NCBI GenBank assembly: GCA_032718475.1
Contig: JAUCBJ010001644.1
Coordinates: 1-44,435, forward strand
Length of the DNA: 44,435 bases
Direction of reading: 5' to 3'
From: Nemertoderma westbladi
Taxonomy: Eukaryota; Xenacoelomorpha; Nemertodermatida; Nemertodermatidae
Positions 34,784 to 43,603 of this stretch are shown in pieces. The notes under the pieces are model-generated. The model was not told the DNA's origin. It saw only the letters and a program-made list of their open reading frames with translations, and did not search any database. How positions within the stretch are numbered: the stretch's first letter is position 1; each line of letters starts with the position of its first letter. The position numbers were made by a program, and so were the translations under genes.

Positions 34784-35384
34784 GATTATGCACTGGCTGG
34801 TCCTCACGGCGAAAGCAATGTCCTGCAAAGCGGAGGCGATTTTGTTCTAGTGTCAAGCTTGGGGGAACCAATGAGACACCTCCAATGTTATATAGTGTCT
34901 GGTTGGAGATGTGTGCATTGTACTTGACACAATGAACCCGGCGTAGCATTCTTGTGAATGTGCCATCCAGAGATTTGGTGTCCTCAGCAGTTAGAGCCCA
35001 GCATGGACTCCCGTAGAGGAGTACTGGAACTACTGCTGCTCTAAATAATCGGACCTTAATTTTTCGATTAATTCTCGGTGACTTCCAAATCCTGGAAAGC
35101 CTATTCAAGGCTGCCCATGCCTTTCCCTTACGTATTCGAAGGTCCTCACCTGACTTCCGGATCCATGATCCCAGGTAACAGAAGTCGTCCACATGCTCAA
35201 GCATACCATCCTTTGAGCTTATGCTCATCCGATCAGAGACTTGCTGAGGACTTTCAAAGTTAACTGTCAGAATTTTGGTCTTTCTGGAGTTAATAAAAAG
35301 ACCAACACTAGAAGCAGCATGTTCTAATGAGCTGAGGAGCCGTTGGGCTCCCTCTAATGATTCTGAGAGTACTCCTAAGTCATC
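34784..35384 (-). mobile_element. RTE-like copy B: internal fragment lacking both ends
   Basis: It shares nearly identical sequence with copy A, but its left (3'-side) boundary falls inside the coding region (at agattatgcactgg) and lacks the 3' end and TAG tail. Its right boundary (cctaagtcatct) lies just downstream of the DFADD codons in element orientation. The coding frame 35228-34850 is open. No flanking duplication is visible. It more likely arrived by recombination or end-joining, or lost its 3' end by deletion, than by simple target-primed insertion. Confidence 0.8.
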
Positions 35385-35963
35385 TAATAGGGTTAAGCGG
35401 TGACTGAAATCCGTATCTCTATATTTGGAGATAAAAAATTATAAAATATATTATAATTTTGGAATTTACGATCATTACCGCATGTTTACTTCCCCAGCAC
35501 TGAATCTTAAAATACCATCTCGGCTAATTAATATCTCGTCTCGGCTAATTAACGATCTTAGTTATCAATTAACGGAAAGGAAGAGGTTAGGGTTGAATTT
35601 CACTTTGATGTGAATATAAACTATATTCAATTGCACAGGTAACAGTTTATTCTTTGCTTGTAATCAGCCCCTATTTTATTGAATTTTCTCCTGGAAATGG
35701 TACAATTAAGTGTGCGGCAAGACAGCTGTCCCTCTGGCGGCATACTTTAAGACTTTGCAGACAGGAACCTGAAGCCTCTTTACAAAGAACCAGTGTATGG
35801 TGTAGTACATAAAGAACAGATTATAAACGACGAAATTGGATGAGGTTTTGGACTGGAGAATCGGTAGATCGATGCCCTTTTCGAGATTTGTGGGTGTTTA
35901 TATATTCAACATTTCGCCATCTAGCGGAAGTATGTTAAACTAAAGATGCTCGCTAACTCCCAT
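35385..35963. other. Unassigned AT-rich DNA
   Basis: No gene is visible. A short repeat (tcggctaattaa, twice at about 35520-35553) is present. This may be host intron or the lost tail of the old non-LTR element. Confidence 0.4.
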
Positions 35964-35975
35964 AGTACTGTATTA

Positions 35976-36225
35976 CTAGGATCGGCATGCTGCATTGCAG
36001 CTGCATTTTTAAGAATGCTGTGCCGGCTTGTCAACAAAATTGCACCGCCACAACTCCCTATCACCCATGACATTTGCTAGATCATCCGCATCTTTAAGGC
36101 CAGTGTCCTTTAAGATGCGTCTCAAGAAAGTCATGGGCTGTCCAACATGCTTATTCACTCCATGAGGCTGCCAAAGTACAAGATTATGCACTGGCTGGTC
36201 CTCACGGCGAAAGCAATGTCCTGCA
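35976..36225 (-). mobile_element. RTE-like copy C: 250-bp insertion with 12-bp target-site duplication
   Basis: agtactgtatta occurs at 35964-35975 and 36226-36237 and borders the insert exactly. The insert is the 3'-terminal 250 bp of the RTE family (stop region FVDKPAQHS, GATCCTAG end), severely 5'-truncated. The residual open frame (36191-36009) is only the C-terminal 60 residues. Confidence 0.93.
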
Positions 36226-36237
36226 AGTACTGTATTA

Positions 36238-37473
36238 GTGTACTGTATATGTTTGTACTTAACTTAACTTTTACCATAATTTCACAATAATCGTAAAACA
36301 ATTTGACCGTTTAAGAAATTAACCTACTCGGTTCCTCGTAAAATTAAAATAGTACTGTCAATTATCTAGGGAACACCTTATAATGATGAGATGATTATGT
36401 GTAACCAGTGCTGTGAGCAAAACAAACCAACCCCCCCCCCCCCCCCCCCAGGTTCCACCACACTCCGAGAAAGCCCCACGCCCCCATGCGTGACGACACA
36501 CCTAAAAGTAAACATTTCAAATTATAAGTGATTCGTGCTGTGCATTTTTATTTTATTTTTTTTATACATTATACAGCATCTGTAAAACTAAGAATGATTT
36601 TAATTTCAAACGAAGTTAAATCTTGTAAGTTATAGGATGTAGCGCACAAACATTGCATTTGTGTTGTGGAATAGTTTGTGTCCTTCATCCGCGCCACACA
36701 CACCAGGTCATCGTCTCACCGACACTTTTGGCCGATAAGTCGTCGCCTAAATAATTACAGAAATCCTTCCATACGAAGGACACGTGATACACAGGTGGCC
36801 CCGAAGCTACTGCTTTTACATTATGTACCGGTGCAGATAGGCTCTGCACTAAACAAATTCTTTTTCATTAATGTCATGATGCCTTTGATCACCAGATTAC
36901 AATGACACATAAACTGATCAATGTTGTAGGATTCATAGAATAGGTAATCCATAATAAATATGATGGTTCTCTGGTTAAGGTTATTCTCTATAGTAATATA
37001 TAGGCCTAGTATACGGTAGGACGTTAAGTGAAGAATTGCAACTAAATAGAATTATAGAGAACCGAGAACCCACCAGGGAACCAATTTGAATATTCTTATA
37101 TATTTTACTGTTATGTTTTGTTTATTGGTGTATCATGGAATTGAACGATGTGGTTGGTGAGCCCCAATCGATATTTACAATACATTCTGGATAATCTACA
37201 ATCCATATAAATATTAATGGTATTTTGTTGCAATGAGATTGCGAGAATTGTGTGGGGTGGGTGAGGTTGAATTTTTGTTATTTATTATTTATTGAATATT
37301 TTTTAAGATTGACAGCGAACGGAGACTGATATACTGAACAAATTCCTACATTCATACCGGTATACTTTTTACATTTGAACCCCACCCACCCCTCTCCTCC
37401 CTCCCCGCCGAACTGTAATAAATTTTAAGTATAATTTATTTAAAAAAGAGGGGTTTCTTAAAAATTCCACCAT
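36238..37473. other. Non-coding DNA with a C19 run
   Basis: No convincing exon on either strand. It is AT-rich with a 19-base C run (36431-36449) and a second pyrimidine-rich patch (37379-37408). Confidence 0.5.
36431..36449 (+). repeat. C19 homopolymer
   Basis: Nineteen consecutive C after aacaaaccaa. Such a run can form an i-motif on this strand and a G-quadruplex on the other. It is also a place where the assembly length may be wrong. Confidence 0.9.
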
Positions 37474-37485
37474 ACTACTGTATTA

Positions 37486-38031
37486 CTAGGTCCAGTGAGC
37501 TCGGTCTCTGGAAATGAGATGCTTCCAGGCTTCCCGATTCTCCATAGTTGTCGCAATTTCGTTTCTCCCAAGTTCAGTATCCCTTTCAAGTTGATCTATA
37601 TATGTTATGGCCGGTCGTCCACGACTACGCTTTCCATGAGCTGGTTGCCAGAAAAGTAGATCTGGTATGACCTCGTCTTTACTTCGCCAGCAGTGCCCAC
37701 TGAATCTTAATCTGCGTTCACGGAGGGTGGTTGATGCAGGTGGTATTGTACAATAAAGCTCGGCGTTTGTCATGTGTTGTCTCCAGCTGATGTTTAGGGC
37801 TGCCCTTAGTAGTCTTGTGTAGCAACCATCAATTCGTTGTTCAAGTGATTTAGTCAGTGTCCAGGTCTCACCCCCGTATAAAAATACACTTTTCACTGTG
37901 GCTCGAAAGAACTTAGTCTTCAGGTGCCTGGAGAGATATGATTTCCAGATGGTATCCATTTTTGATAGATTCCCATGCCTTTTCTTTCCTTGCAAAGGAA
38001 ATGAACATTCCTGGCACTTAGAAGGAGACAT
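37486..38031 (-). pseudogene. Second RTE-like family: C-terminal reverse transcriptase fragment
   Basis: The minus-strand frame (38058-37486) reads TKFFRATVKSVFLYGGETWT, LRERRLRFSGHCWRSKDE, DLLFWQPAHGKRSRGRPAI and a C-terminus ENREAWKHLISRDRAHWT. This is the thumb and tail of an RTE-type reverse transcriptase, distinct in sequence from copies A-D. The catalytic region and everything upstream are absent. The 3' side ends in cctag followed by TAATACAGTA on the minus strand, nearly the same junction as copy C. No duplication was found at the 5' side. Confidence 0.75.
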
Positions 38032-38058
38032 TATCGAAAACTCAATAAAGAAAGACAA

Positions 38059-38400
38059 ACAACTGTAAACAGTAAAAACGGATAGAAAACAGATAAAAAC
38101 GGATGTATATAACGGATCTATAAACGGATATACAATTGTATTTTATTTATATTTAACGTCAAGCTACTAATAGTAAAAAACCGTACCGGTAGGTATGTAC
38201 AACAAGTAAATAAAAAAAATTGACTGGAGACCCAGACATGTATGTAATAGTGATTAACTGACTGCAGACAGCTGATCGGTAGGTTTCGCCCCAATACAGC
38301 GGGCTTTCTCAGGATGCTCAAGCTAGCATATAGGACAACAGTAGAGTGAAGTTCCCAAAGGAGAGGAATAGGCAAAGTGTGATGGGGCTGATACATACTA
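38059..38400. other. Unassigned DNA between two element remnants
   Basis: No gene is recognised. It may be the 3' UTR of the element remnant at 38402-38638. A minus-strand frame at 38118-38396 has no recognisable domain. Confidence 0.35.
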
Positions 38401-38401
38401 A

Positions 38402-38638
38402 CTAAACACTGGGAAGCAGCACCACAAATTTACGCCAATCACGTTTCTGCTTGTTGATAACTGGCTGGCGCGTGCGAATATAGTAGATTTCAAGCTTTTG
38501 CAGAACAGGCCGCAGTGGGTGCCTAGCAATAACTTCGAAATTTTTAAAAAGCTCGCGCCAGTCAGTCAGCCAACATGTATTGGGCTCGCCGCAGTGCGTC
38601 ATGATGTGGTTGTGCACAGTAGCTGTAAGCGGATCCAA
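38402..38638 (-). pseudogene. Possible Penelope-like element C-terminal (GIY-YIG) remnant
   Basis: A 78-residue minus-strand frame contains a TVHNHIMTHCG string, then FKNFEVIARHPLRPVLQKLE and IYYIRTRQPVINKQKRDW. Penelope-like elements end in a GIY-YIG endonuclease whose last part has a His-rich segment, a catalytic Glu in a LxxLE..xI pattern and a final P.IN/LN string, and this frame fits that order. The GIY and YIG strands themselves are missing. The similarity is short and rests on memory of the family, so an unrelated open frame is possible. Confidence 0.35.
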
Positions 38639-38689
38639 TTCACTGCACTACCCAGCTGAAAATGGGGAAATTGGCTTTTTACCAATTAT

Positions 38690-38940
38690 AGTTGGCTAGG
38701 TGACATTAGCAATATAATGTCACCTAACAACCAACGAAGGCAATACATATTGCCAGCCACAGGGAGAGATGAGAGGCTATAGGCCATCTCAGGGGGACGA
38801 AGGAAGCTAGCACGTGGACATAATGGAACAGGGAGTGCCAAGGGAAGGAAGGATAGGTTAGCCAATGATGGGGCAGAACACCATCTGATTGGGGTGCATC
38901 CATTGGCTAGGCCACGTAGCAAGTAGCAATGTTCCATGTG
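38690..38940. repeat. Hairpin-rich fold-back sequence
   Basis: Several perfect inverted repeats lie within 250 bp: an 11-bp stem (38698-38708 with 38715-38725, loop gcaata), a 7-bp stem (38739-38745 with 38748-38754), a 9-bp stem (38859-38867 with 38901-38909) and an 8-bp pair (38823-38830 with 38930-38937). This density is unlike the surrounding DNA and suggests a fold-back/MITE-like element or a structured RNA. No duplication was identified. Confidence 0.55.
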
Positions 38941-38999
38941 TTAGTAATATAACCGTTGCATTTATTAACTGTTGTTCAGCTGGTTTGTGTAGAGCTGTG

Positions 39000-40011
39000 A
39001 AGTGATATGTGAAGTGTTATGGGGCGTCCTCCAAGGAGACACACTTGCACCATTCTTGTTCATTATTGTGGTTGACTATGTTCTACGCATGTCCTTAGAT
39101 CATCATAATGATGATGGGGTGATGATAACTCCACCTACTGGCTCCAGAAGTCGAGGAAATCCTGCCAAGTACCTAACTGATCTAGACTTTGCTGATGACT
39201 TAGGAGTACTCTCAGAATCATTAGAGGGAGCCCAACGGCTCCTCAGCTCATTAGAACATGCTGCTTCTAGTGTTGGTCTTTTTATTAACTCCAGAAAGAC
39301 CAAAATTCTGACAGTTAACTTTGAAAGTCCTCAGCAAGTCTCTGATCGGATGATCATAAGCTCAAAGGATGGTATGCTTGAGCATGTGGACGACTTCTGT
39401 TACCTGGGATCATGGATCCGGAAGTCAGGTGAGGACCTTCGAATACGTAAGGGAAAGGCATGGGCAGCCTTGAATAGGCTTTCCAGGATTTGGAAGTCAC
39501 CTAGAATTAATCGGAAACTTAAGATCCGATTATTTAGAGCAGCAGTAGTTCCAGTACTCCTCTACGGGAGTCCATGCTGGGCTCTAACTGCTGAGGACAC
39601 CAAATCTCTGGATGGCACATTCACAAGAATGCTACGCCGGGTTCATTGTGTCAAGTACAATGCACACATCTCCAACCAGACACTATATAACATTGGAGGT
39701 GTCTCATTGGTTCCCCCAAGCTTGACACTAGAACAAAATCGCCTCCGCTTTGCAGGACATTGCTTTCGCCGTGAGGACCAGCCAGTGCATAATCTTGTAC
39801 TTTGGCAGCCTCATGGAGTGAATAAGCATGGTGGACAGCCCATGACTTTCTTGAGACGCATCTTAAAGGACTCTGGCCTTAAAGATGCGGATGATCTAGC
39901 AAATGTCATGGGTGATAGGGAGTTGTGGCGGTGCAATTTTGTTGACAAGCCGGCACAGCATTCTTAAAAATGCAGCTGCAATGCAGCATGCCGATCCTAG
40001 TAGTAGTAGTA
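39000..40011 (+). mobile_element. RTE-like retrotransposon copy D, 5'-truncated, 11-bp target-site duplication
   Basis: gtagagctgtg lies at 38989-38999 and again at 40012-40022, the second copy merging with the (TAG)n tail (from about 39998). The copy contains the 3' third of the element with the shared GATCCTAG end. About eight bases at the 5' junction (aagtgata) match neither the family nor the target and may be filler DNA added during insertion. Confidence 0.93.
39008..39967 (+). pseudogene. RTE-like reverse transcriptase fragment (copy D), frame intact
   Basis: This is the best-preserved copy of the family: an uninterrupted frame from the truncation point to the TAA at 39965-39967. Motifs in order are WGVLQGDTLAPFLFIIVVDY, DLDFADDLGVL (catalytic Asp pair at about residues 62-63 of the fragment), KTKILTVNF, LLYGSPCWALTAEDTKSLDG, LRFAGHCFRREDQPVHN and GGQPMTFLRRILKD. 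It lacks the endonuclease and the fingers/early palm of the reverse transcriptase, so it cannot work alone. The apparent Met near 39002 is flank or filler, not a native start. Confidence 0.88.
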
Positions 40012-40022
40012 GTAGAGCTGTG

Positions 40023-40380
40023 GAAGCGAGACGGTTTCAACCATCGTCGACAGTAACCGTGCTATTATTATATTCTGATTGTGCTATTATTGTATTCTGA
40101 CATTACGAATAACTGCCACTAAAAACTTAGTTATTCTAACGGCCTTCGGCTTTTCAGATACCACAAGCCTTTCAGCAGCCAGCGGACACGACAACGCGTA
40201 TTAACCAAAAGCAAACACATCAGTCGGGATTCCCTCGCCAACTCGGGATCCCGTCTCAGTAGTTAGTTGTGCAGGTATATAATATAAATAAAGTATAATT
40301 ATAAACTTTTCAAGCTTTACTTACTTACTACTGCTAATATATACAATATACAGTAAAAATATAGAAGTAATGTTTCTAAC
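40023..40380. other. Intron-like DNA downstream of the TMC-like exon
   Basis: No exon or element is recognised. An imperfect repeat (tgctattattatattctgatt / tgctattattgtattctgaca) lies at 40059-40102. Confidence 0.45.
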
Positions 40381-40527
40381 CTAAGCAAGTGTAGCTTCTC
40401 TTGCATACATAAAGGCTCGTTTCTTATCTCACGTATCATTTCTTTGTGTCGTTGTATTTCGTTGTAAATTAATTCCTGCTGCGTGTCACTATCTCCCGAT
40501 TTTAGCTTCATCTGATAATCGATGTCA
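40381..40527 (-). CDS. N-terminal exon of a TMC-like host gene
   Basis: The minus-strand translation carries IQRHKEMIREIRNEPLCMQE followed by KLHLLR. TMC proteins have, before their first conserved membrane block, a charged helix with the pattern I..IR..P..M..K, which this fits. Splice sites frame it: an acceptor GTTATTTTTTAG ending at 40528 and a donor AG|GTTAGA with the intron starting at 40380, giving a 147-bp exon entered and left in phase 2. It lies upstream, on the same strand, of the exon at 6782-6981 that carries the next conserved block. The phases of the two exons do not match directly (this one leaves two bases of a codon, the other needs one), so at least one exon between them remains to be found. 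Confidence 0.6.
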
Positions 40528-40732
40528 CTAAAAAATAACACCAACCAATACTATTTGTATATTAAATTACATTAAACCACTTTTACGGGATTTCATATTA
40601 TTAGTACATTATTTTGATCAATAATTTAGATACGTTGGACTGCTGAGAAATATATTGATGTATCTCTGTGGAGACAATCAAATATAGTGTTAATAAGACA
40701 TTCATTTATTAATATACAGTAGCAATCTGAAG

Positions 40733-40795
40733 GCGGTGTAGCTAAGATGGTTGAGCGCCGGGCTTACAGGTTCGAGCCCCACGGAGATCTACTCA
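40733..40795 (+). ncRNA. Shortened tRNA-like sequence (SINE head or tRNA pseudogene)
   Basis: GGTGTAGCTAAGATGGTTGA resembles a tRNA 5' end with A box (TAGCTAAGATGG), and GGTTCGAGCCC is a B box. Only about 15 bases separate the D-arm region from the B box, so the anticodon arm is shortened and it cannot be a working tRNA. Pol III promoter boxes remain. No poly(A) or clear tail was found, so SINE and pseudogene are both possible. Confidence 0.6.
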
Positions 40796-42793
40796 GAACT
40801 AAAATCATTATTCCTTGAAAATATAATTCAATTTGGATTAGTAGATTCACTTAGAATTCTTATTATATTTAGGCGGGAATTTTATATATCTTGTGGGTTT
40901 TTTACTCCTCATCATCCGTAAGGTGTCCGAAATATAGCAAACAACTCAGTTTTTTTCAAATCACCACATTATATCTCATTAGTTTATATCTCATATGCTG
41001 CACATGGACCAAGGACATGCTACTAACGCCTACGGAAGAGAATGTATATTAGAATTGTATGCTAGTAATTGGGCGACTAAATAATATGTTTATTTAATAA
41101 TGTAAATAAAATACTAATTTCCATATTTTAGAATTTTTCAGTTTTTAAATGCATTCCTTACACATTTTGTGCATTAATCGACCATGTGTTCTAATTAGTC
41201 CTAATAAGTAATAATTATATTAATTAACGCAATACTTAAGTGCAGAGTTGGTATAAGATAAGGTGTTATGTTAGGTATTATACGTACATATTGTTTATTG
41301 TGTCTCCCTATGATTTTAGTGCAACTGCACTACACTACACTACACTACTAATTACCGGTATATATTTTTATTGTGTTTCCCGTCGATTTTAGTGCATTTT
41401 AGTATATTATTTTAACTTGTGAATTTTATTATTATAGCCACCGGGGCGTAAGCCGGATGATGAAATGATGAAATGAAAACTACGTGGAGACTTGTACCCC
41501 CCTACCCCCCTGTAAAAGCCTTTGCTGAATTGCCCCGTTATTTTTATTATCTTTTACATTAAAATACTCTGTAGTTGATTTAATAAGTGTAAGAGACCGT
41601 ATTATTGCTGTAGCGGTGTTTTTAGAGGATCTAAGACCTATTTCCTCCGTATGTGTACTGTGAAAGGCATATTTTATGATTCTATGGCAATTCGTGACGC
41701 AAAGGGGTGATAGCTACTCTTGAACAGTAGTTACTATGACTACGGTTAACAGCTGACATTCATATGTGTTGATTTCCTTTGTTCTACGGCGTCTCTCAGT
41801 TCAGTCAGCCAATTAGAGCGTTTTTGTGGCTCCTTGTACAGAAAATTTCCGAGAAATGACGCAATGCCTATGTGCAGTGTTTACATTCAGTCCTGAGCCA
41901 AAGAAAGAACGGCTTGGAAGTATTTTGTGCTTTACTGTTTTTAGTCTTACACTAGTAGGTTTAATTATAAAGGGCATATATCCTTTAACTACCTGACTCA
42001 TGGAATCACTGCTAACTGATCATACATACTGACTGCTGAAACATTGCAAACTCATAACAATCAGTGTTCAGTTGTTGTTTTATACTGCTATTTGCTGTCA
42101 GTTCTTCATAATATGGTTGATGAATTATTATATTTGGAATAACGATAAATAACCCCGAAACCCAACATTCTTGATATACCGAAGGTAAGAGAGAAGGGTT
42201 ACAGATAAACGATTGTGACTTATGTTAAAGTGGTTTGAAGTGAATCTAATGTTATTTGATAGACCCTACATGATTCAGTCTGTGTTCCTTTTATATGTGA
42301 CTAAAGTCAGTGAAGATTGGCAGATTAGTGTGCAGTATTGTGCAGCATTGTGTATGAGTGAGTCTGTTAAAGAAGCAATTCCTAAAGAATGCGCCATATA
42401 TGTGAATTATAATTAAGCCATATCGTTGTGAGTAGTTTAAGTCATAACTCTGTTTATATAGATAAAGCGCCACGTCCTAAAGGAACTGTTAATATTACCG
42501 AAGGTGAATAATATTGTCAGAGATTATATAGTACTGTCAGTCGAATAATACATTAGGCTTACATAGCAATAAAATTAAACCGTCGAACCCAATCTCCCGG
42601 GAATCTCCAGCGGGTGAATGGTCGCGCACGGATTGGTTTCGACTAGTGTAGTGAATCAAATACTTGTCATAGACTAAAAACAGATTTAATACCTAGAAGA
42701 CATCTTAATTTGGTGGGTTAAACTGCCAAAGGTCTGAAAGCGCGAACATTAAAGGATATAGCTTCTTTATTGCAGTAAGCAATAAAGTTGAAA
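40796..42793. other. Long stretch without recognisable genes
   Basis: AT-rich DNA. A short CACTA repeat (actacactacactacacta near 41331-41348) is present. Small open frames (41813-42001 minus, 42222-42416 plus, 42291-42473 minus) have no recognised domain. If the gene model is right this is intron or upstream DNA of the TMC-like gene. Confidence 0.45.
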
Positions 42794-42850
42794 GTACCGG
42801 TCAACCGGTACATCTGTAGGTCAGTAGGCCTGACTACCTAACCACCCGGA
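42794..42850. repeat. Compact palindromes rich in ACCGGT
   Basis: GTACCGGT-CA-ACCGGTAC (42794-42811) is a perfect 8-bp inverted repeat with a 2-base loop. It is followed by TAGGTCAG...CTGACtaCCTA (about 42818-42841), a second hairpin with a two-base bulge, and another ACCGGTAC (42850-42857). Their function is unknown. Confidence 0.65.
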
Positions 42851-43029
42851 CCGGTACCTACAGCAGTATAAGTACACTAGTATTATTCGATTTGATTGTT
42901 GTATACCGGTAGGCTGTTTAAGAGATTAGGGACTGTACACCCCTTGTTTCTTTTGGAGCTTACTTATTTCTGTCAGTTTTATTTGTTTGTAGGCCAGTAT
43001 TGAACAGAAGGCGTGTAAACCTGATCAGA

Positions 43030-43603
43030 TTGTACAGACGATTTGTAGGCTGAGCTGTTGTCTGATTGCTGTTAAGTCTGAACGGATTACAGTGTGTGTA
43101 GAGCACTTGTCCGATTAAGTACGATTAGGAAGTAGGGGCAGCGAACGCAGTGAGGTAAACCCCCAACTAAAGAATAAGTCGCACTACTGGGTTAGAGCGC
43201 ATACTCCCTAATCATTTCGGAGTCTGCATGTCCTGTAGTTTATTTAGGCTTGAGAGTAGTCTGCCATCGTTTAGTCTGTACTTTGTTTGTGTAAGTCTGT
43301 ACGGGTAGCATATAATTTTATTTAGATAATTTGTAGGCTGGATAGTTGTCTGGCTGTTATTAGGTCTGAACGGATTGCCGCGTGTGTAGATCATCTGTCC
43401 GATTAAGTACGGTTAGGCAGTCGGGGCAGCGAACGCTGTAAGGTAAACCCCCAACTAAAGAATAAGTCGCACTACTGGGTTAGAGCGCATACTCCCTAAT
43501 CATTTCGGAGTCTGCATATACCGTAGTTTGTTTAGGCTTGATAGTAGTCTGTCAGTGTTCGGTCTGTATTTTGTTTGAGTAGTTTGTACGCGTAGCGTAA
43601 TAT
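43030..43603 (+). repeat. 288-bp tandem pair with a 77-bp invariant core
   Basis: Two units at offset 288 bp (for example atttgtagg at 43041 and 43329). The flanks are about 80-85% alike, but 43153-43229 and 43441-43517 are identical over 77 bases. Each core contains a potential hairpin (ACTCC at 43203-43207 with GGAGT at 43219-43223). This could be a minisatellite or the repeated 5' UTR of a mobile element. Confidence 0.85.

Noticed and set aside
31531-40100. Separate host genes for each RTE reverse-transcriptase frame
   Set aside because: They are near-identical 5'-truncated copies with target-site duplications and triplet tails, that is, retrotransposon insertions.
40733-40795. Functional tRNA gene
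   Set aside because: The anticodon arm is too short, so no standard cloverleaf can form.
41813-42473. Small frames on both strands as host exons
   Set aside because: No recognisable motif, ordinary length for random AT-rich DNA, and no paired splice signals found.
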